NCBI GenBank assembly: GCA_029555925.1
Contig: JAKPQU010000014.1
Location: 1 to 11,199 of the forward strand
Source of the DNA: Bacillota bacterium
GTDB lineage: Bacteria; Eremiobacterota; SpSt-956; JAKJGF01
Reading direction: 5' to 3'
Length of the DNA stretch: 11,199 bases
The translations under genes and the position numbers were made by a program. Shown piece by piece: positions 1 through 6,618 of the stretch. Positions within the stretch are counted from its first letter, which is position 1. Every line of letters starts with the position of its first letter. Below the pieces are notes generated by a model. The model was not told the DNA's origin. It saw only the letters and a program-made list of their open reading frames with translations, and made no database searches.

Positions 1-1
1 G

Positions 2-58
2 TCCGAATGGATAAATGCAGAAGAGCCTGTCAGGCAGAAGCTGATAAATGGTTACTAA
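2..58 (+). CDS. 3' end of an unidentified upstream gene (partial)
   Basis: The first 57 bases read openly to a TAA at 56-58 and give an 18-residue tail ending KLINGY. The 99-nt gap to the first pilin start would suit an upstream member of the same pilus or secretion operon. Another frame is also open, ending at TAG 67-69, so the frame assignment is uncertain. The tail is too short to recognise a family. Confidence 0.3.
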   Translation, partial: SEWINAEEPVRQKLINGY

Positions 59-157
59 TTTACCTGTAGCGGTACTTAGTTGTTACCCGAAACCGTCATA
101 GTCTTTGTTATGAAACTGACTATAAATTTCATACAGGAAAGGAATTTATTTTGCGAA

Positions 158-583
158 ATGATAAAATATTCCAATGAAAAAAAACTGATAGGTTTTACTC
201 TTATAGAAGTTCTCTGGGGGACTTTTTTACTTGCCACTGCTATAGTTGTAATAGCAGGCCTCCTTATATCTGCCCTTCAGGCATGTAAGAAAAGCGAGGC
301 TATGCTTCAGGCTACAAATATACTTATAGAAGAAAAAGGAAAAATTGATAAACTGGGATTTAAGGGGTTAGCCGCCGGCAATTCTTATTCTGATACAGTA
401 GAGCCACCTTTTTATTTCTTATATAATGTGGACGGATATGACTATGGTACCGGCGTTACAGGGAATGAGATAAAGACTGTACATATGGTTGTATATAATG
501 TTCCGCCGTTTGAAGTTTTTAATACGGCGAGAGATAAGCTTGTCAGTGTAAAAACAAATCTGGTACTTTATTATAAGCCATAA
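158..583 (+). CDS. Prepilin-like protein, GspI/PilV-type pseudopilin
   Basis: This is a 141-residue prepilin-like protein. A short basic leader (MIKYSNEKKLIG) is followed by the class III signal motif G/FTLIEVL, where prepilin peptidase would cut after Gly and methylate Phe; Glu at mature position +5 is present. One hydrophobic helix of about 22 residues follows, then a small globular domain with strand-like ends (TNLVLYYKP). Family knowledge places such proteins as minor subunits at the tip of a type II secretion pseudopilus or type IV pilus. I chose ATG 158 over in-frame ATGs at 80 and 110 because it gives a normal 12-residue leader; a purine-rich AGGAAAGGAA lies about 15 nt upstream. The GspJ-like gene starts 16 nt downstream. 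Length and gene order suggest GspI or PilV, but the exact subunit is not certain. Confidence 0.8.
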   Translation: MIKYSNEKKLIGFTLIEVLWGTFLLATAIVVIAGLLISALQACKKSEAMLQATNILIEEKGKIDKLGFKGLAAGNSYSDTVEPPFYFLYNVDGYDYGTGVTGNEIKTVHMVVYNVPPFEVFNTARDKLVSVKTNLVLYYKP

Positions 584-599
584 GAAAGTGTGATTTTAT

Positions 600-1262
600 A
601 TGTTGATAAAAAAACGTTATAAAGGTATATCAGTAATGGAAACTATTCTTGCATTCCTTATCATGAGTCTCCTTATGACAGTCATTTATTCACTCCTTGC
701 AAAAGGGCTTTACGGACTCAGATTTAGTTCCAATAAAATGGATACTACCCAGACTGCTTTGACCTTTCTTAACAGGATATATAGAGAACTTATTATTTCA
801 AATTACGCATATATATCTATAGATGATACTACGGACCCGAATAATCCTGTGATCTCTTTCCCCTATCCTTATGATGATAATAACCTGGCCCATACTGATG
901 GTACAGACGGAACATTGCTGTGGTATAAATATATACTCTATTATAAAAACAGTAATAAGATCTGGAAAAGGGAAATTTCAATGGGTACTGCTCAGGGAAC
1001 TGCTCCGGGAGAGATCCTTGAAGAGTTTTATTTCCCTGACGGAACCGGTTCTCCACAACTTCTGACTTATTATAAAACCGCTACCCATACCGATATAAAA
1101 CCTGACTCTCCTGCAGCATATTTTGTAGATTCCCTGAAATTTACAAGAAATGATGCAGCCAGATCAATAACTATTGAAATAGAAATAATAGATCCACTGA
1201 ATAAAAAACAGGGCTTTAAACCTGCCAGAGAAAAACTTGTTGTAATTCCAATGAATAATTAA
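600..1262 (+). CDS. Prepilin-like protein, GspJ/PilW-type pseudopilin
   Basis: This is a 220-residue protein with a prepilin N-terminus. After the basic leader MLIKKRYKG the mature part would begin ISVMETILAF, with Glu at +5 and a hydrophobic helix to about residue 32. The first positions differ from the canonical FTLIE (ISVME), but the G/+5E geometry is kept. The rest is a beta-rich soluble domain with a NRIYRELI helix typical of the region after the pilin helix in GspJ/PilW proteins. GspJ forms the pseudopilus tip complex with GspI and GspK, which matches the gene order here. The start ATG lies 16 nt after the previous stop, with only a weak AAGAAAGTG as ribosome site, so translational coupling is likely. 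Prepilin class is confident; GspJ versus PilW is not resolved. Confidence 0.78.
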   Translation: MLIKKRYKGISVMETILAFLIMSLLMTVIYSLLAKGLYGLRFSSNKMDTTQTALTFLNRIYRELIISNYAYISIDDTTDPNNPVISFPYPYDDNNLAHTDGTDGTLLWYKYILYYKNSNKIWKREISMGTAQGTAPGEILEEFYFPDGTGSPQLLTYYKTATHTDIKPDSPAAYFVDSLKFTRNDAARSITIEIEIIDPLNKKQGFKPAREKLVVIPMNN

Positions 1263-1284
1263 TATTTAAAAAGGAGAGATAATT

Positions 1285-2985
1285 ATGAAAAACACCGGAA
1301 AACAGAAAGCTATAGTGTTAATAATGACATTATGGATTGTAGTAGTACTTTTAATCATAGGTGTTGCAATGGCGGATATGTCACTTTCCAATCTTTTTTA
1401 TATAGGATTTTACAGTCAAAAACAACAGGCTATAGATCTTGCAGACTGCGGAATAAAAGAGGTTATAGGAAGAATTATAGGTGAAAATCTTTATGGTACG
1501 TCTTCTGAGAAGTTGCCTGACTCCTGTAGCCCTGATTTTTATAAAGATAAGCTTTACTATATATCCTTCGACCAGTCAGGTGCCGGTGTCCCATGGTGGC
1601 TTTCAACTGTAACATTTCAGTATTCCTACAATAATCTTGGCAACGGAACAGCTTTCACCATACCTTCTACCGGTAAAGTAATTCCTCCTGAGTCTATTTA
1701 TATAGTCTCTTATGCTAAGTCAGGAAATATTATTGTAAGGGTAGATGCTATAGTAAGTCCTGATGAAAATTCCGGCGGTGATCCTTTAACTGTCGGCGGT
1801 GCCGACAGTGTTTATCTGGAAGCTGACAATGATATAGATGTCAGCAGTGCTGATTCTTCACTCCCTGTAATCTGGTCGAATCTGAATATTTCAAATTCAG
1901 TCACTATGGATGCAAAAAAAATAAATATTCATGGCGGTGTGGCAGGCTCCAGTAATACTACCGCTCCGGACTATGGAGTATGTGTAGTTCAGGGACAATC
2001 TATTAATAAAGATGGCGGGACAACAAAAATACCTCCTGATGTAAATATAGTCTCTCTGGATACTGATACAACAGCACCTGAAATACCTTCAGGAACTTAT
2101 ATATTAAACGGCACAGAATATGATTTTTATGATGATAAAGGTACACCTGCCGATCCAAACGATGATGTTCTGACATATAAAATTACCGGAGCAGGAGTCT
2201 GCAATACAGATGGAACACCTGTTGCAGATTCAATTCTTAAAAATGCAATGAAAAGCGATGGCGGTACTTTATCAGTTGAAAGGAATATCAGAATAAAGGG
2301 TAATATGGTTTTATTAAAAGGTGACGGTATAATGATAAAAAATGGAGCTTATATTTATCTGGAAAATTATAACTCTCAGACAGGTTCTGTTGATATTACC
2401 AGGTGGAGTGACTATTATGCTTCCCTTGACCCTGCTAAATGCATCAAGGGAAGCAATGTGATTGACTCTACTGTAAATGATCATCCGGACAAACGGGATC
2501 CTGTAAATCCGGGTGTAATACCTGTTTCCCCTTATGTAGATAAGCCGATGTACGGGAATTTATCAATGTTTGATGGTTCTTTAACCGGAAAAGGGTCTAT
2601 ATATTCTCAGGGTTCGGTAACAATAAATGCCAGAGACCCCATTGTCTTATCAGCAGGGAAAGACGGAATAGCTGTTGTCGCAAAAGGTGATATCAATGTA
2701 TCATCCAATAAGGATGTAGCAAAATTTAACGGTCTTCTTTATTCTCATGAAGATATAATGTCAAATATTATCGGTAAGGATCTTATAATTACAGGTTCTC
2801 TTATAACCAGCGGCGGTAGTAACTATGGAGACCCTTCGATAGCAGGTAAAGGGAAACTTCACGTTAAATGTAAAGATTTTAAACTTACTTATGATCCGAG
2901 TTATTTGAAAGCTTTGCAGGGAGCCGGTGGTAGTGGTTTATCATCAGATTTTATTATTAAATCATGGCTTGCAGAAAATATTTAG
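1285..2985 (+). CDS. Large GspK/PilX-like minor pilin with long beta-rich domain
   Basis: This is a 566-residue protein with one N-terminal membrane helix at about residues 9-30 (AIVLIMTLWIVVVLL), then an Ala/Asp helix (QAIDLADCGIKEVI) like that after the GspK/PilX transmembrane segment. GspK and PilX lack the +5 Glu, as here, but the residue before the expected cleavage point is Lys rather than Gly (GKQK/AIVL). GspK is usually about 300 residues, so this one carries a long extra region rich in short Gly/Asp/Ser strands (for example GSIYSQGSVTINA and KGDINVSS) that looks like a beta-helix. An Asp cluster near residue 283-293 (DDKGTPADPNDD) could bind calcium. The C-terminus ends SWLAENI. The ribosome site AAGGAGAG lies about 7 nt before ATG. 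The 22-nt gap makes it the last gene of the pilin cluster. It could be a tip adhesin or a secretion-system component. Confidence 0.7.
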   Translation: MKNTGKQKAIVLIMTLWIVVVLLIIGVAMADMSLSNLFYIGFYSQKQQAIDLADCGIKEVIGRIIGENLYGTSSEKLPDSCSPDFYKDKLYYISFDQSGAGVPWWLSTVTFQYSYNNLGNGTAFTIPSTGKVIPPESIYIVSYAKSGNIIVRVDAIVSPDENSGGDPLTVGGADSVYLEADNDIDVSSADSSLPVIWSNLNISNSVTMDAKKINIHGGVAGSSNTTAPDYGVCVVQGQSINKDGGTTKIPPDVNIVSLDTDTTAPEIPSGTYILNGTEYDFYDDKGTPADPNDDVLTYKITGAGVCNTDGTPVADSILKNAMKSDGGTLSVERNIRIKGNMVLLKGDGIMIKNGAYIYLENYNSQTGSVDITRWSDYYASLDPAKCIKGSNVIDSTVNDHPDKRDPVNPGVIPVSPYVDKPMYGNLSMFDGSLTGKGSIYSQGSVTINARDPIVLSAGKDGIAVVAKGDINVSSNKDVAKFNGLLYSHEDIMSNIIGKDLIITGSLITSGGSNYGDPSIAGKGKLHVKCKDFKLTYDPSYLKALQGAGGSGLSSDFIIKSWLAENI

Positions 2986-3159
2986 AGTAATACCTGTGAA
3001 TTAAATCTCTAAAAATTACGTTATTATCGAATATCCGACTGCCAGATGAGCCAGAGAGAAGATATTTCCCTGTAAAAGAACTTTTAAATCTTTATTTTAT
3101 TTTTTTAATACCAATCCTCCTCAAAACAAAAAGTCTGGCCAAAATGGACTTTATACATA

Positions 3160-3187
3160 ATAGATCTGCACGGATCTTTATTTTTTG
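3160..3187 (+). terminator. Putative rho-independent terminator after the pilin cluster
   Basis: The hairpin AGATCTG-CA-CGGATCT at 3162-3177 pairs six Watson-Crick positions plus one G-T wobble, though the innermost pairs probably open into a larger loop. It is followed on the plus strand by TTTATTTTTT. It lies about 175 bp after the stop of the GspK-like gene and could end that transcript while facing the convergent FmdB gene. The stem is short, so support is moderate. The rest of 2986-3192 shows no gene. Confidence 0.45.
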
Positions 3188-3192
3188 GGTCC

Positions 3193-3372
3193 TCAGGAAA
3201 ATCCTGAAGGACTGCAGGCATTTTCCATCTTTGAAGAAAAAGAAGAAATTAATTTTTTCGGTTCTCCTTCACCGCACAGTGGGCAGGAAAGATTGCGTCC
3301 GTCTTCTCCGATTTTCTGAATTTTCTCGAATCTTTTCAGACATTTTTTACATTCATATTCATATATTGGCAT
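3193..3372 (-). CDS. FmdB-family small zinc-ribbon protein (59 aa)
   Basis: The minus strand from ATG at 3372 gives a 59-residue protein beginning MPIYEYECKKCLKRFE, the near-invariant opening of the FmdB/putative regulatory zinc-ribbon family. Two cysteine pairs (CKKC at residues 8-11 and CPLC at 30-33) would bind one zinc or iron. In the family, the core is followed by a short variable, Ser-rich tail as here. A strong ribosome site AAGGAGTG lies about 8 nt upstream of ATG, and the gene begins 16 nt after the stop of the NapH-like gene, so the two are probably co-transcribed. Family members are often called regulators, but their real role is unproven. A hairpin (TCAGGA/TCCTGA) overlaps the stop codon but has no T-run after it on this strand. 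Confidence 0.85.
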   Translation of the reverse strand: MPIYEYECKKCLKRFEKIQKIGEDGRNLSCPLCGEGEPKKLISSFSSKMENACSPSGFS

Positions 3373-3388
3373 TTATAAACACTCCTTT

Positions 3389-3961
3389 TTAATAATAAGG
3401 GTCTTTTCTTTCTTTATTTCCTTTATTTAAAGAATAAATAGCTTTCTGTATTGTTCCCATAGGACAGAATGTACACCATGCCCTGGGTGAAAACAGAACT
3501 CCTACGATAACAGCTATAACGGTAGTAATAAGACAGAGGGTCACAAAAACAAAGCCCCACCTGTCCAGAACATCTGCTGTTGTGACAGAACTTAAAAAAG
3601 CCGCTCTCGTTCTCAGAGTAAATACTGTTATAAAAACTATTACTACAAAGAGACGAAAATATTTTGAACTGAGAAGAGGGGGAATTTTCCCGTAGAAAGA
3701 TATTGGTTTTATAAAAATCTCTACAAAAGCTCCTCTGGGACATAGATTGCCGCACCAGAATCTACCTTTAAAATAAGAGAATATAAGAAAGAAGATCATC
3801 ATACCGAATAATAGAAGACCCAGTTTAGGATACCATAATCCACCAATAGAGATAAGAGGAACCATTACCCAGGAAAAACGTTGAAATCTGTTTACAGTTG
3901 ACTTTTTTATAAAGAATTTTTTAGATGCCTTTTTTTTACTATCTCCACTTTTTTCAGACAT
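3389..3961 (-). CDS. NapH/CcoG-like iron-sulfur membrane protein (paralog A)
   Basis: This is a 190-residue membrane protein with a basic N-terminus and about four hydrophobic segments. It has two hallmark cysteine motifs of the NapH/NosR/CcoG 'Fer4_5' membrane family: WCGNLCPRGAF (CxxxCP, near residue 70) and WCTFCPMGT (CxxCP, near residue 165). Such proteins pass electrons across or along the membrane, often between quinols and iron-sulfur or copper partners. NapH itself is longer and carries C-terminal ferredoxin domains; here the chain stops at a basic tail, so a separate ferredoxin partner would be needed. The sequence closely matches the protein encoded at 4788-5495, for example RFWCGNLCPRGAF and SFYGKIP in both. 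A ribosome site GAGGTG (3967-3972) precedes ATG 3961, and a promoter-like motif lies 22 nt upstream. FmdB follows in the same direction. Confidence 0.8.
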   Translation of the reverse strand: MSEKSGDSKKKASKKFFIKKSTVNRFQRFSWVMVPLISIGGLWYPKLGLLLFGMMIFFLIFSYFKGRFWCGNLCPRGAFVEIFIKPISFYGKIPPLLSSKYFRLFVVIVFITVFTLRTRAAFLSSVTTADVLDRWGFVFVTLCLITTVIAVIVGVLFSPRAWCTFCPMGTIQKAIYSLNKGNKERKDPYY

Positions 3962-3982
3962 ACAAACACCTCATTATCTATA

Positions 3983-4010
3983 TTAGATGAAAGAATATAA
4001 AAAAGGATTC
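3983..4010 (-). promoter_or_regulatory. Shared promoter-like motif, copy 1 (ECF-sigma type?)
   Basis: Reading the minus strand, GAATCC and a T-run are followed, exactly 15 nt after GAATCC, by CATCTAA. The same arrangement occurs at 4720-4747 and 10845-10874. The -35 element with trailing T-run and the CATCTAA -10 resemble extracytoplasmic-function sigma promoters. It sits just upstream of the ribosome site of the NapH-like gene A, implying a very short leader. Confidence 0.55.
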
Positions 4011-4052
4011 TCTTGTTTTTATAATTCTCTGCTATAAAAAACTGGTGAATCA

Positions 4053-4072
4053 CCCACCAATTAATTGGTGGG
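4053..4072. repeat. Perfect 20-bp palindrome
   Basis: CCCACCAATTAATTGGTGGG reads identically on both strands, with ten bases per arm and no spacer. A neighbouring small inverted repeat (GGTGA/TCACC at 4044-4054) overlaps its left edge. On the minus strand a T-run (complement of 4036-4041) lies about 12 nt beyond, so it could act as a crude terminator for the degraded methyltransferase. It could also be a dimeric-regulator operator between the divergent redox genes. Which is unclear. Confidence 0.6.
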
Positions 4073-4088
4073 CATCCTGCTTCTCAGA

Positions 4089-4325
4089 CTAAAAATTTTC
4101 TGCTATTACAAGCATTTCGAAATCATCAGGTGTCAAGGTGTCATTCCTGCTGTATGCTCCCAGCTTGCATCTATATATGTCACTCTTATTGAACCCTGCT
4201 TCTTTCAATAGCCATGTAATTTCTGAAGGCTTATAATAACGTTCGTTGCATTCCAGTCTTATTTTATTTCCTATCGTCTTCTTTGTCAAATACTGAATAG
4301 TCTCTGAAGGTTATAAGATCGAAAT
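4089..4325 (-). pseudogene. SAM-dependent methyltransferase C-terminal remnant, frameshifted
   Basis: The last about 60 codons (stop TAG at 4089-4091) read ...NERYYKPSEITWLLKEAGF... and end DDFEMLVIAENF. This is the usual C-terminal end of class I SAM-dependent methyltransferases related to the Methyltransf_11/25 group. Upstream, the sensible reading (NFDLITFRDYSVFDKED) continues in a different frame, so a single-base frameshift appears to lie near 4275-4285. No glycine-rich SAM-binding motif or normal start is found further upstream. The only candidate start for the open tail is a TTG at 4289 with no ribosome site. This is therefore a decayed fragment, not a working enzyme. It sits between divergent redox genes, suggesting past rearrangement here. 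Confidence 0.6.
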
Positions 4326-4457
4326 TACTGCTTCGAACTTCCTCTTGCTGGGCATTGGCATTTAAACAATCTTTTGTCGAGTGCACCAGAAGGAAGAGAC
4401 CGTTCAGAGTGGTGAAGATATATTTAGGAATGAAAATTTATTAATTGTCTCTTTCCT

Positions 4458-4487
4458 CGCGTCACGGGTTACGCGTTACGCGTCACG
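4458..4487. repeat. Heptad tandem repeat tract H1
   Basis: Four consecutive 7-bp units with consensus CGYGTYA (that is, TRACRCG on the other strand) plus two extra bases. The GC-rich units stand out sharply from A+T-rich surroundings. It belongs to the heptad family also found at 4665, 9667, 10800 and 11028. Confidence 0.85.
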
Positions 4488-4664
4488 ATTAATATATTTG
4501 AGACATTTATTTAACTGCCATTCCTTACCGGGATTGTTCATTGTTTCATTTGCGTTCTCCTTATCGTATTGAACTTTTTCTCATAACTCTGTAAAACCAC
4601 TTATATTATCTGATATAAAACTGTTATTTTACTATTACTGTTATGAGCCTGAATAGTCTGCTCT

Positions 4665-4680
4665 CGTGACGCGTAACGGG
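4665..4680. repeat. Heptad tandem repeat tract H2
   Basis: Two 7-bp units (CGTGACG, CGTAACG) plus GG. It is a short member of the heptad family and lies 40 bp upstream of the promoter-like motif of the plus-strand redox operon. It is in the opposite orientation to tract H1. Confidence 0.75.
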
Positions 4681-4719
4681 AGGAACCTTTTATAAATGTT
4701 TATGCTCAGGTCATTACAT

Positions 4720-4747
4720 GAATCCTTTTTCCGGGATTTACATCTAA
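4720..4747 (+). promoter_or_regulatory. Shared promoter-like motif, copy 2 (ECF-sigma type?)
   Basis: GAATCCTTTTT at 4720-4730 is followed by CATCTAA at 4741-4747, again with exactly 15 nt between GAATCC and CATCT. It precedes the NapH-like gene B and ferredoxin-reductase pair. A start site about 6-8 nt past the -10 would leave a leader of roughly 30 nt carrying the AAGGAGG ribosome site. The sequence between the two boxes differs from copy 1, so conservation is limited to the boxes and spacing. Confidence 0.55.
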
Positions 4748-4773
4748 AGAGATGAAAGAAAAAAATAAGTATT

Positions 4774-4780
4774 AAGGAGG
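4774..4780 (+). promoter_or_regulatory. Ribosome binding site deciding the start at 4788
   Basis: A consensus AAGGAGG sits 7 nt before ATG 4788 but only 1 nt before the upstream in-frame ATG 4782. The downstream ATG is therefore the probable start. Confidence 0.8.
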
Positions 4781-4787
4781 AATGATT

Positions 4788-5495
4788 ATGAATACCACAG
4801 AAAATAAAAATGTAAAATGTGCGATTAAGACTGACTGTTCAGTATGTCCTTTGAATCAGGGAGGTTCATGTTCTGCAGCGAAGCAGAGCTGTTCTTCTTC
4901 TGAAACCTGTTCTCTCGTACCTGTAGAGAAAAAATCGACGGTAAAAGCAGAAAAATTTCCGAAGAGATTTTTCATGAAAAAGGCAAATGTGACAAAAATA
5001 CAGATGGTTTCCTGGATTATAGTTCCCCTTCTTTCTCTGGGTGGCCTCTGGTATCACAAGTTGGGTCTTATTATGCCTGTAATGATGGTCTTTTTGCTGG
5101 TCCTGTCATATTTCAGGGGTAGATTCTGGTGCGGCAACCTCTGTCCCAGAGGTGCTTTCCTTGAATTATTCATAAAACCTGTATCTTTTTATGGAAAAAT
5201 CCCTGATTTATATAAATCTAAATATTTTAGACTTCTTGTTGTGACAGTATTTATGGCTCTGTTCACATTGAGGACTAAAGCGGCTTTCGGCGCATGGCCT
5301 CTTATGGAATCCCTCGATAAATGGGGCCTTGTATTTGCCACATTATGTCTGGTAACAACAATTATAGCAGTAGTGTTAGGTGTCCTTTATTCACCGAGAG
5401 CATGGTGTTCTTTCTGCCCTATGGGTACTATTGAAAAAGGGTTGTATAATATAAACAAAAAGATAAAGACTTTATCTATAAAGGAGGCAAAATAA
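4788..5495 (+). CDS. NapH/CcoG-like iron-sulfur membrane protein with Cys-rich N-terminus (paralog B)
   Basis: This 235-residue protein shares with paralog A about four membrane segments and the motifs WCGNLCPRGAF and WCSFCPMGT, each able to hold iron-sulfur ligands. It also has about 45 extra N-terminal residues with six cysteines before the first membrane helix (pattern Cx5CxxCPx7Cx6Cx5C), absent from paralog A; this may bind another metal cluster or zinc. NapH-family proteins move electrons between quinones and soluble or periplasmic iron-sulfur partners. Here the ferredoxin part missing from the chain is supplied by the next gene, which starts 1 nt after this stop, so the two products very likely form a membrane-bound reductase. 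The electron acceptor is not evident. The start at 4788 rests on the ribosome site position. Confidence 0.82.
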   Translation: MNTTENKNVKCAIKTDCSVCPLNQGGSCSAAKQSCSSSETCSLVPVEKKSTVKAEKFPKRFFMKKANVTKIQMVSWIIVPLLSLGGLWYHKLGLIMPVMMVFLLVLSYFRGRFWCGNLCPRGAFLELFIKPVSFYGKIPDLYKSKYFRLLVVTVFMALFTLRTKAAFGAWPLMESLDKWGLVFATLCLVTTIIAVVLGVLYSPRAWCSFCPMGTIEKGLYNINKKIKTLSIKEAK

Positions 5496-5496
5496 A

Positions 5497-6432
5497 ATGT
5501 TCGGAACCTTACTTCACGATAAAAAGGTGAGTATTGATACGGAAAAATGTATGAAATGTGCTCTCTGTGCCAGAGTCTGTCCCATGCAGTTATCACCCTA
5601 TACAGATTATGATGATAAATGTCAGCTCAGAAGTGATGATTGTATAAGGTGTGGTGCCTGTATAGCAAACTGCCCTGCAAAGGCTCTCTCCTTTGAAGAG
5701 AACAGATCCTTTACGGGTGAGCCATGTCCTCATAAGAAAAAGAGGCATGAATACAGGGCAGTTATAGAAAAGGTAGAAGATCTTACACCTGATATAAGAC
5801 AGTTTACCTTTAAATGTATAGAACCTGATAAAGTAAGTTTTAAGCCGGGACAGTTTATGATAATAAAAGTTCTGGACGGTCCTATCGTATTTAGAGCTTA
5901 TTCCATAAGTTCCACACCTGATGAATGTTCTTTGTTGAGACTGGCCATAAAAAAGGTTTCTGACGGCCTGGGGTCTCCTCTCGTATTTGAGTTTAAAGAA
6001 GGCATGGAGGTTTTGCTTGAAGGACCTATGGGAGAATTTACCCTTCATGATGACAGTAAAGATATTATAATGGTTGCAAATGGCATAGGCATAACTCCCT
6101 TTATTTCTATGGCAAAGGAGGCTCTCAGAAGAAAAAAAGGTAATGTTAAACTCCTATTCGGAGTAAGGAATGAACAGGATATTATGTATGATGATTATTT
6201 TAAAGAGCTGTCAGAGGCATATCCCGATTTTGAATATATACTGTCTCTTACAAAACCTTCTGAAAACTGGACTGGTGAAAAAGGCAGAGTGCCGGCCATA
6301 ATAGAAAAAATGGATCTTGAAGGTTATGATGCCTATCTGTGCGGTTCAAAACCTATGTTGAAGGATACAAAATCAGCCCTTATGAAAAGCGGGGTAAAAT
6401 CTGAAAGAATATTCTTTGAATCTTTTTTCTAA
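5497..6432 (+). CDS. Ferredoxin (2x[4Fe-4S])-flavin/NAD(P)H oxidoreductase fusion
   Basis: This is a 311-residue soluble protein in two parts. Residues about 12-65 carry two classic [4Fe-4S] motifs, CMKCALCARVCP (Cys18, 21, 24, 28) and CIRCGACIANCP (Cys49, 52, 55, 59). Residues about 87-311 form a ferredoxin-NADP reductase module: a flavin-binding barrel with RAYSISSTP, then a nucleotide domain with the GIGITP glycine motif, a YLCGSKPM element and the aromatic C-terminus FFESFF. It probably passes electrons between NAD(P)H, FAD and two iron-sulfur clusters, and on to the NapH-like partner encoded just upstream. Ribosome site AAGGAGG (5481-5487) lies inside the end of that gene, 9 nt before ATG, so translation is coupled. 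No transmembrane segment is seen. Direction of electron flow and the final acceptor cannot be told from sequence. Confidence 0.88.
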   Translation: MFGTLLHDKKVSIDTEKCMKCALCARVCPMQLSPYTDYDDKCQLRSDDCIRCGACIANCPAKALSFEENRSFTGEPCPHKKKRHEYRAVIEKVEDLTPDIRQFTFKCIEPDKVSFKPGQFMIIKVLDGPIVFRAYSISSTPDECSLLRLAIKKVSDGLGSPLVFEFKEGMEVLLEGPMGEFTLHDDSKDIIMVANGIGITPFISMAKEALRRKKGNVKLLFGVRNEQDIMYDDYFKELSEAYPDFEYILSLTKPSENWTGEKGRVPAIIEKMDLEGYDAYLCGSKPMLKDTKSALMKSGVKSERIFFESFF

Positions 6433-6546
6433 TACTATTTAGCTTCAAACATAGTAGTCTGCCTGCCTGGTGCTCCGGAGAAAAAAATATCACGGGAAGA
6501 ACAAATTCTCATACTTCGTTGTGGCCGAATCGGTCATGGTTGTTGG

Positions 6547-6586
6547 TATAAATAAAATGGATCTGGTGAATAAATACCAGATCCAT
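6547..6586 (-). terminator. Rho-independent terminator after the peroxiredoxin gene
   Basis: An 11-bp perfect stem (ATGGATCTGGT / ACCAGATCCAT) with an 8-nt loop occupies 6557-6586. On the minus strand it is followed by TTTTATTTATA. It lies 32 nt past the peroxiredoxin stop and would end the minus-strand sulfur/selenoprotein transcript. On the plus strand the T-tail is weak, so it may only partly stop the convergent reductase transcript. The rest of 6433-6618 shows no gene. Confidence 0.75.
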
Positions 6587-6601
6587 AACCGGTTCATAAA
6601 T
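6587..6601. repeat. 15-bp inverted repeat, left copy
   Basis: AACCGGTTCATAAAT here is the exact reverse complement of 7431-7445, so the two copies bracket the whole peroxiredoxin gene. The core AACCGGTT is itself palindromic, which would suit a dimeric DNA-binding protein. It abuts the terminator stem. Confidence 0.6.
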
Positions 6602-6618
6602 AATTTTATAAAACTATC

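Noticed and set aside
3193..3215. Hairpin at the FmdB stop codon as a terminator
   Set aside because: On the minus strand it is followed by CCAAAAAATAAAG rather than a T-run, so it lacks the tail of an intrinsic terminator.
3144..3392. Plus-strand open frame of 82 codons
   Set aside because: It overlaps the FmdB gene on the opposite strand, has Lys-rich low-complexity content, no family likeness and no good ribosome site.
4381..4572. Plus-strand open frame of 63 codons
   Set aside because: Part of it is translated heptad repeat (SRVTRYASRL). There is no ribosome site or family signal.
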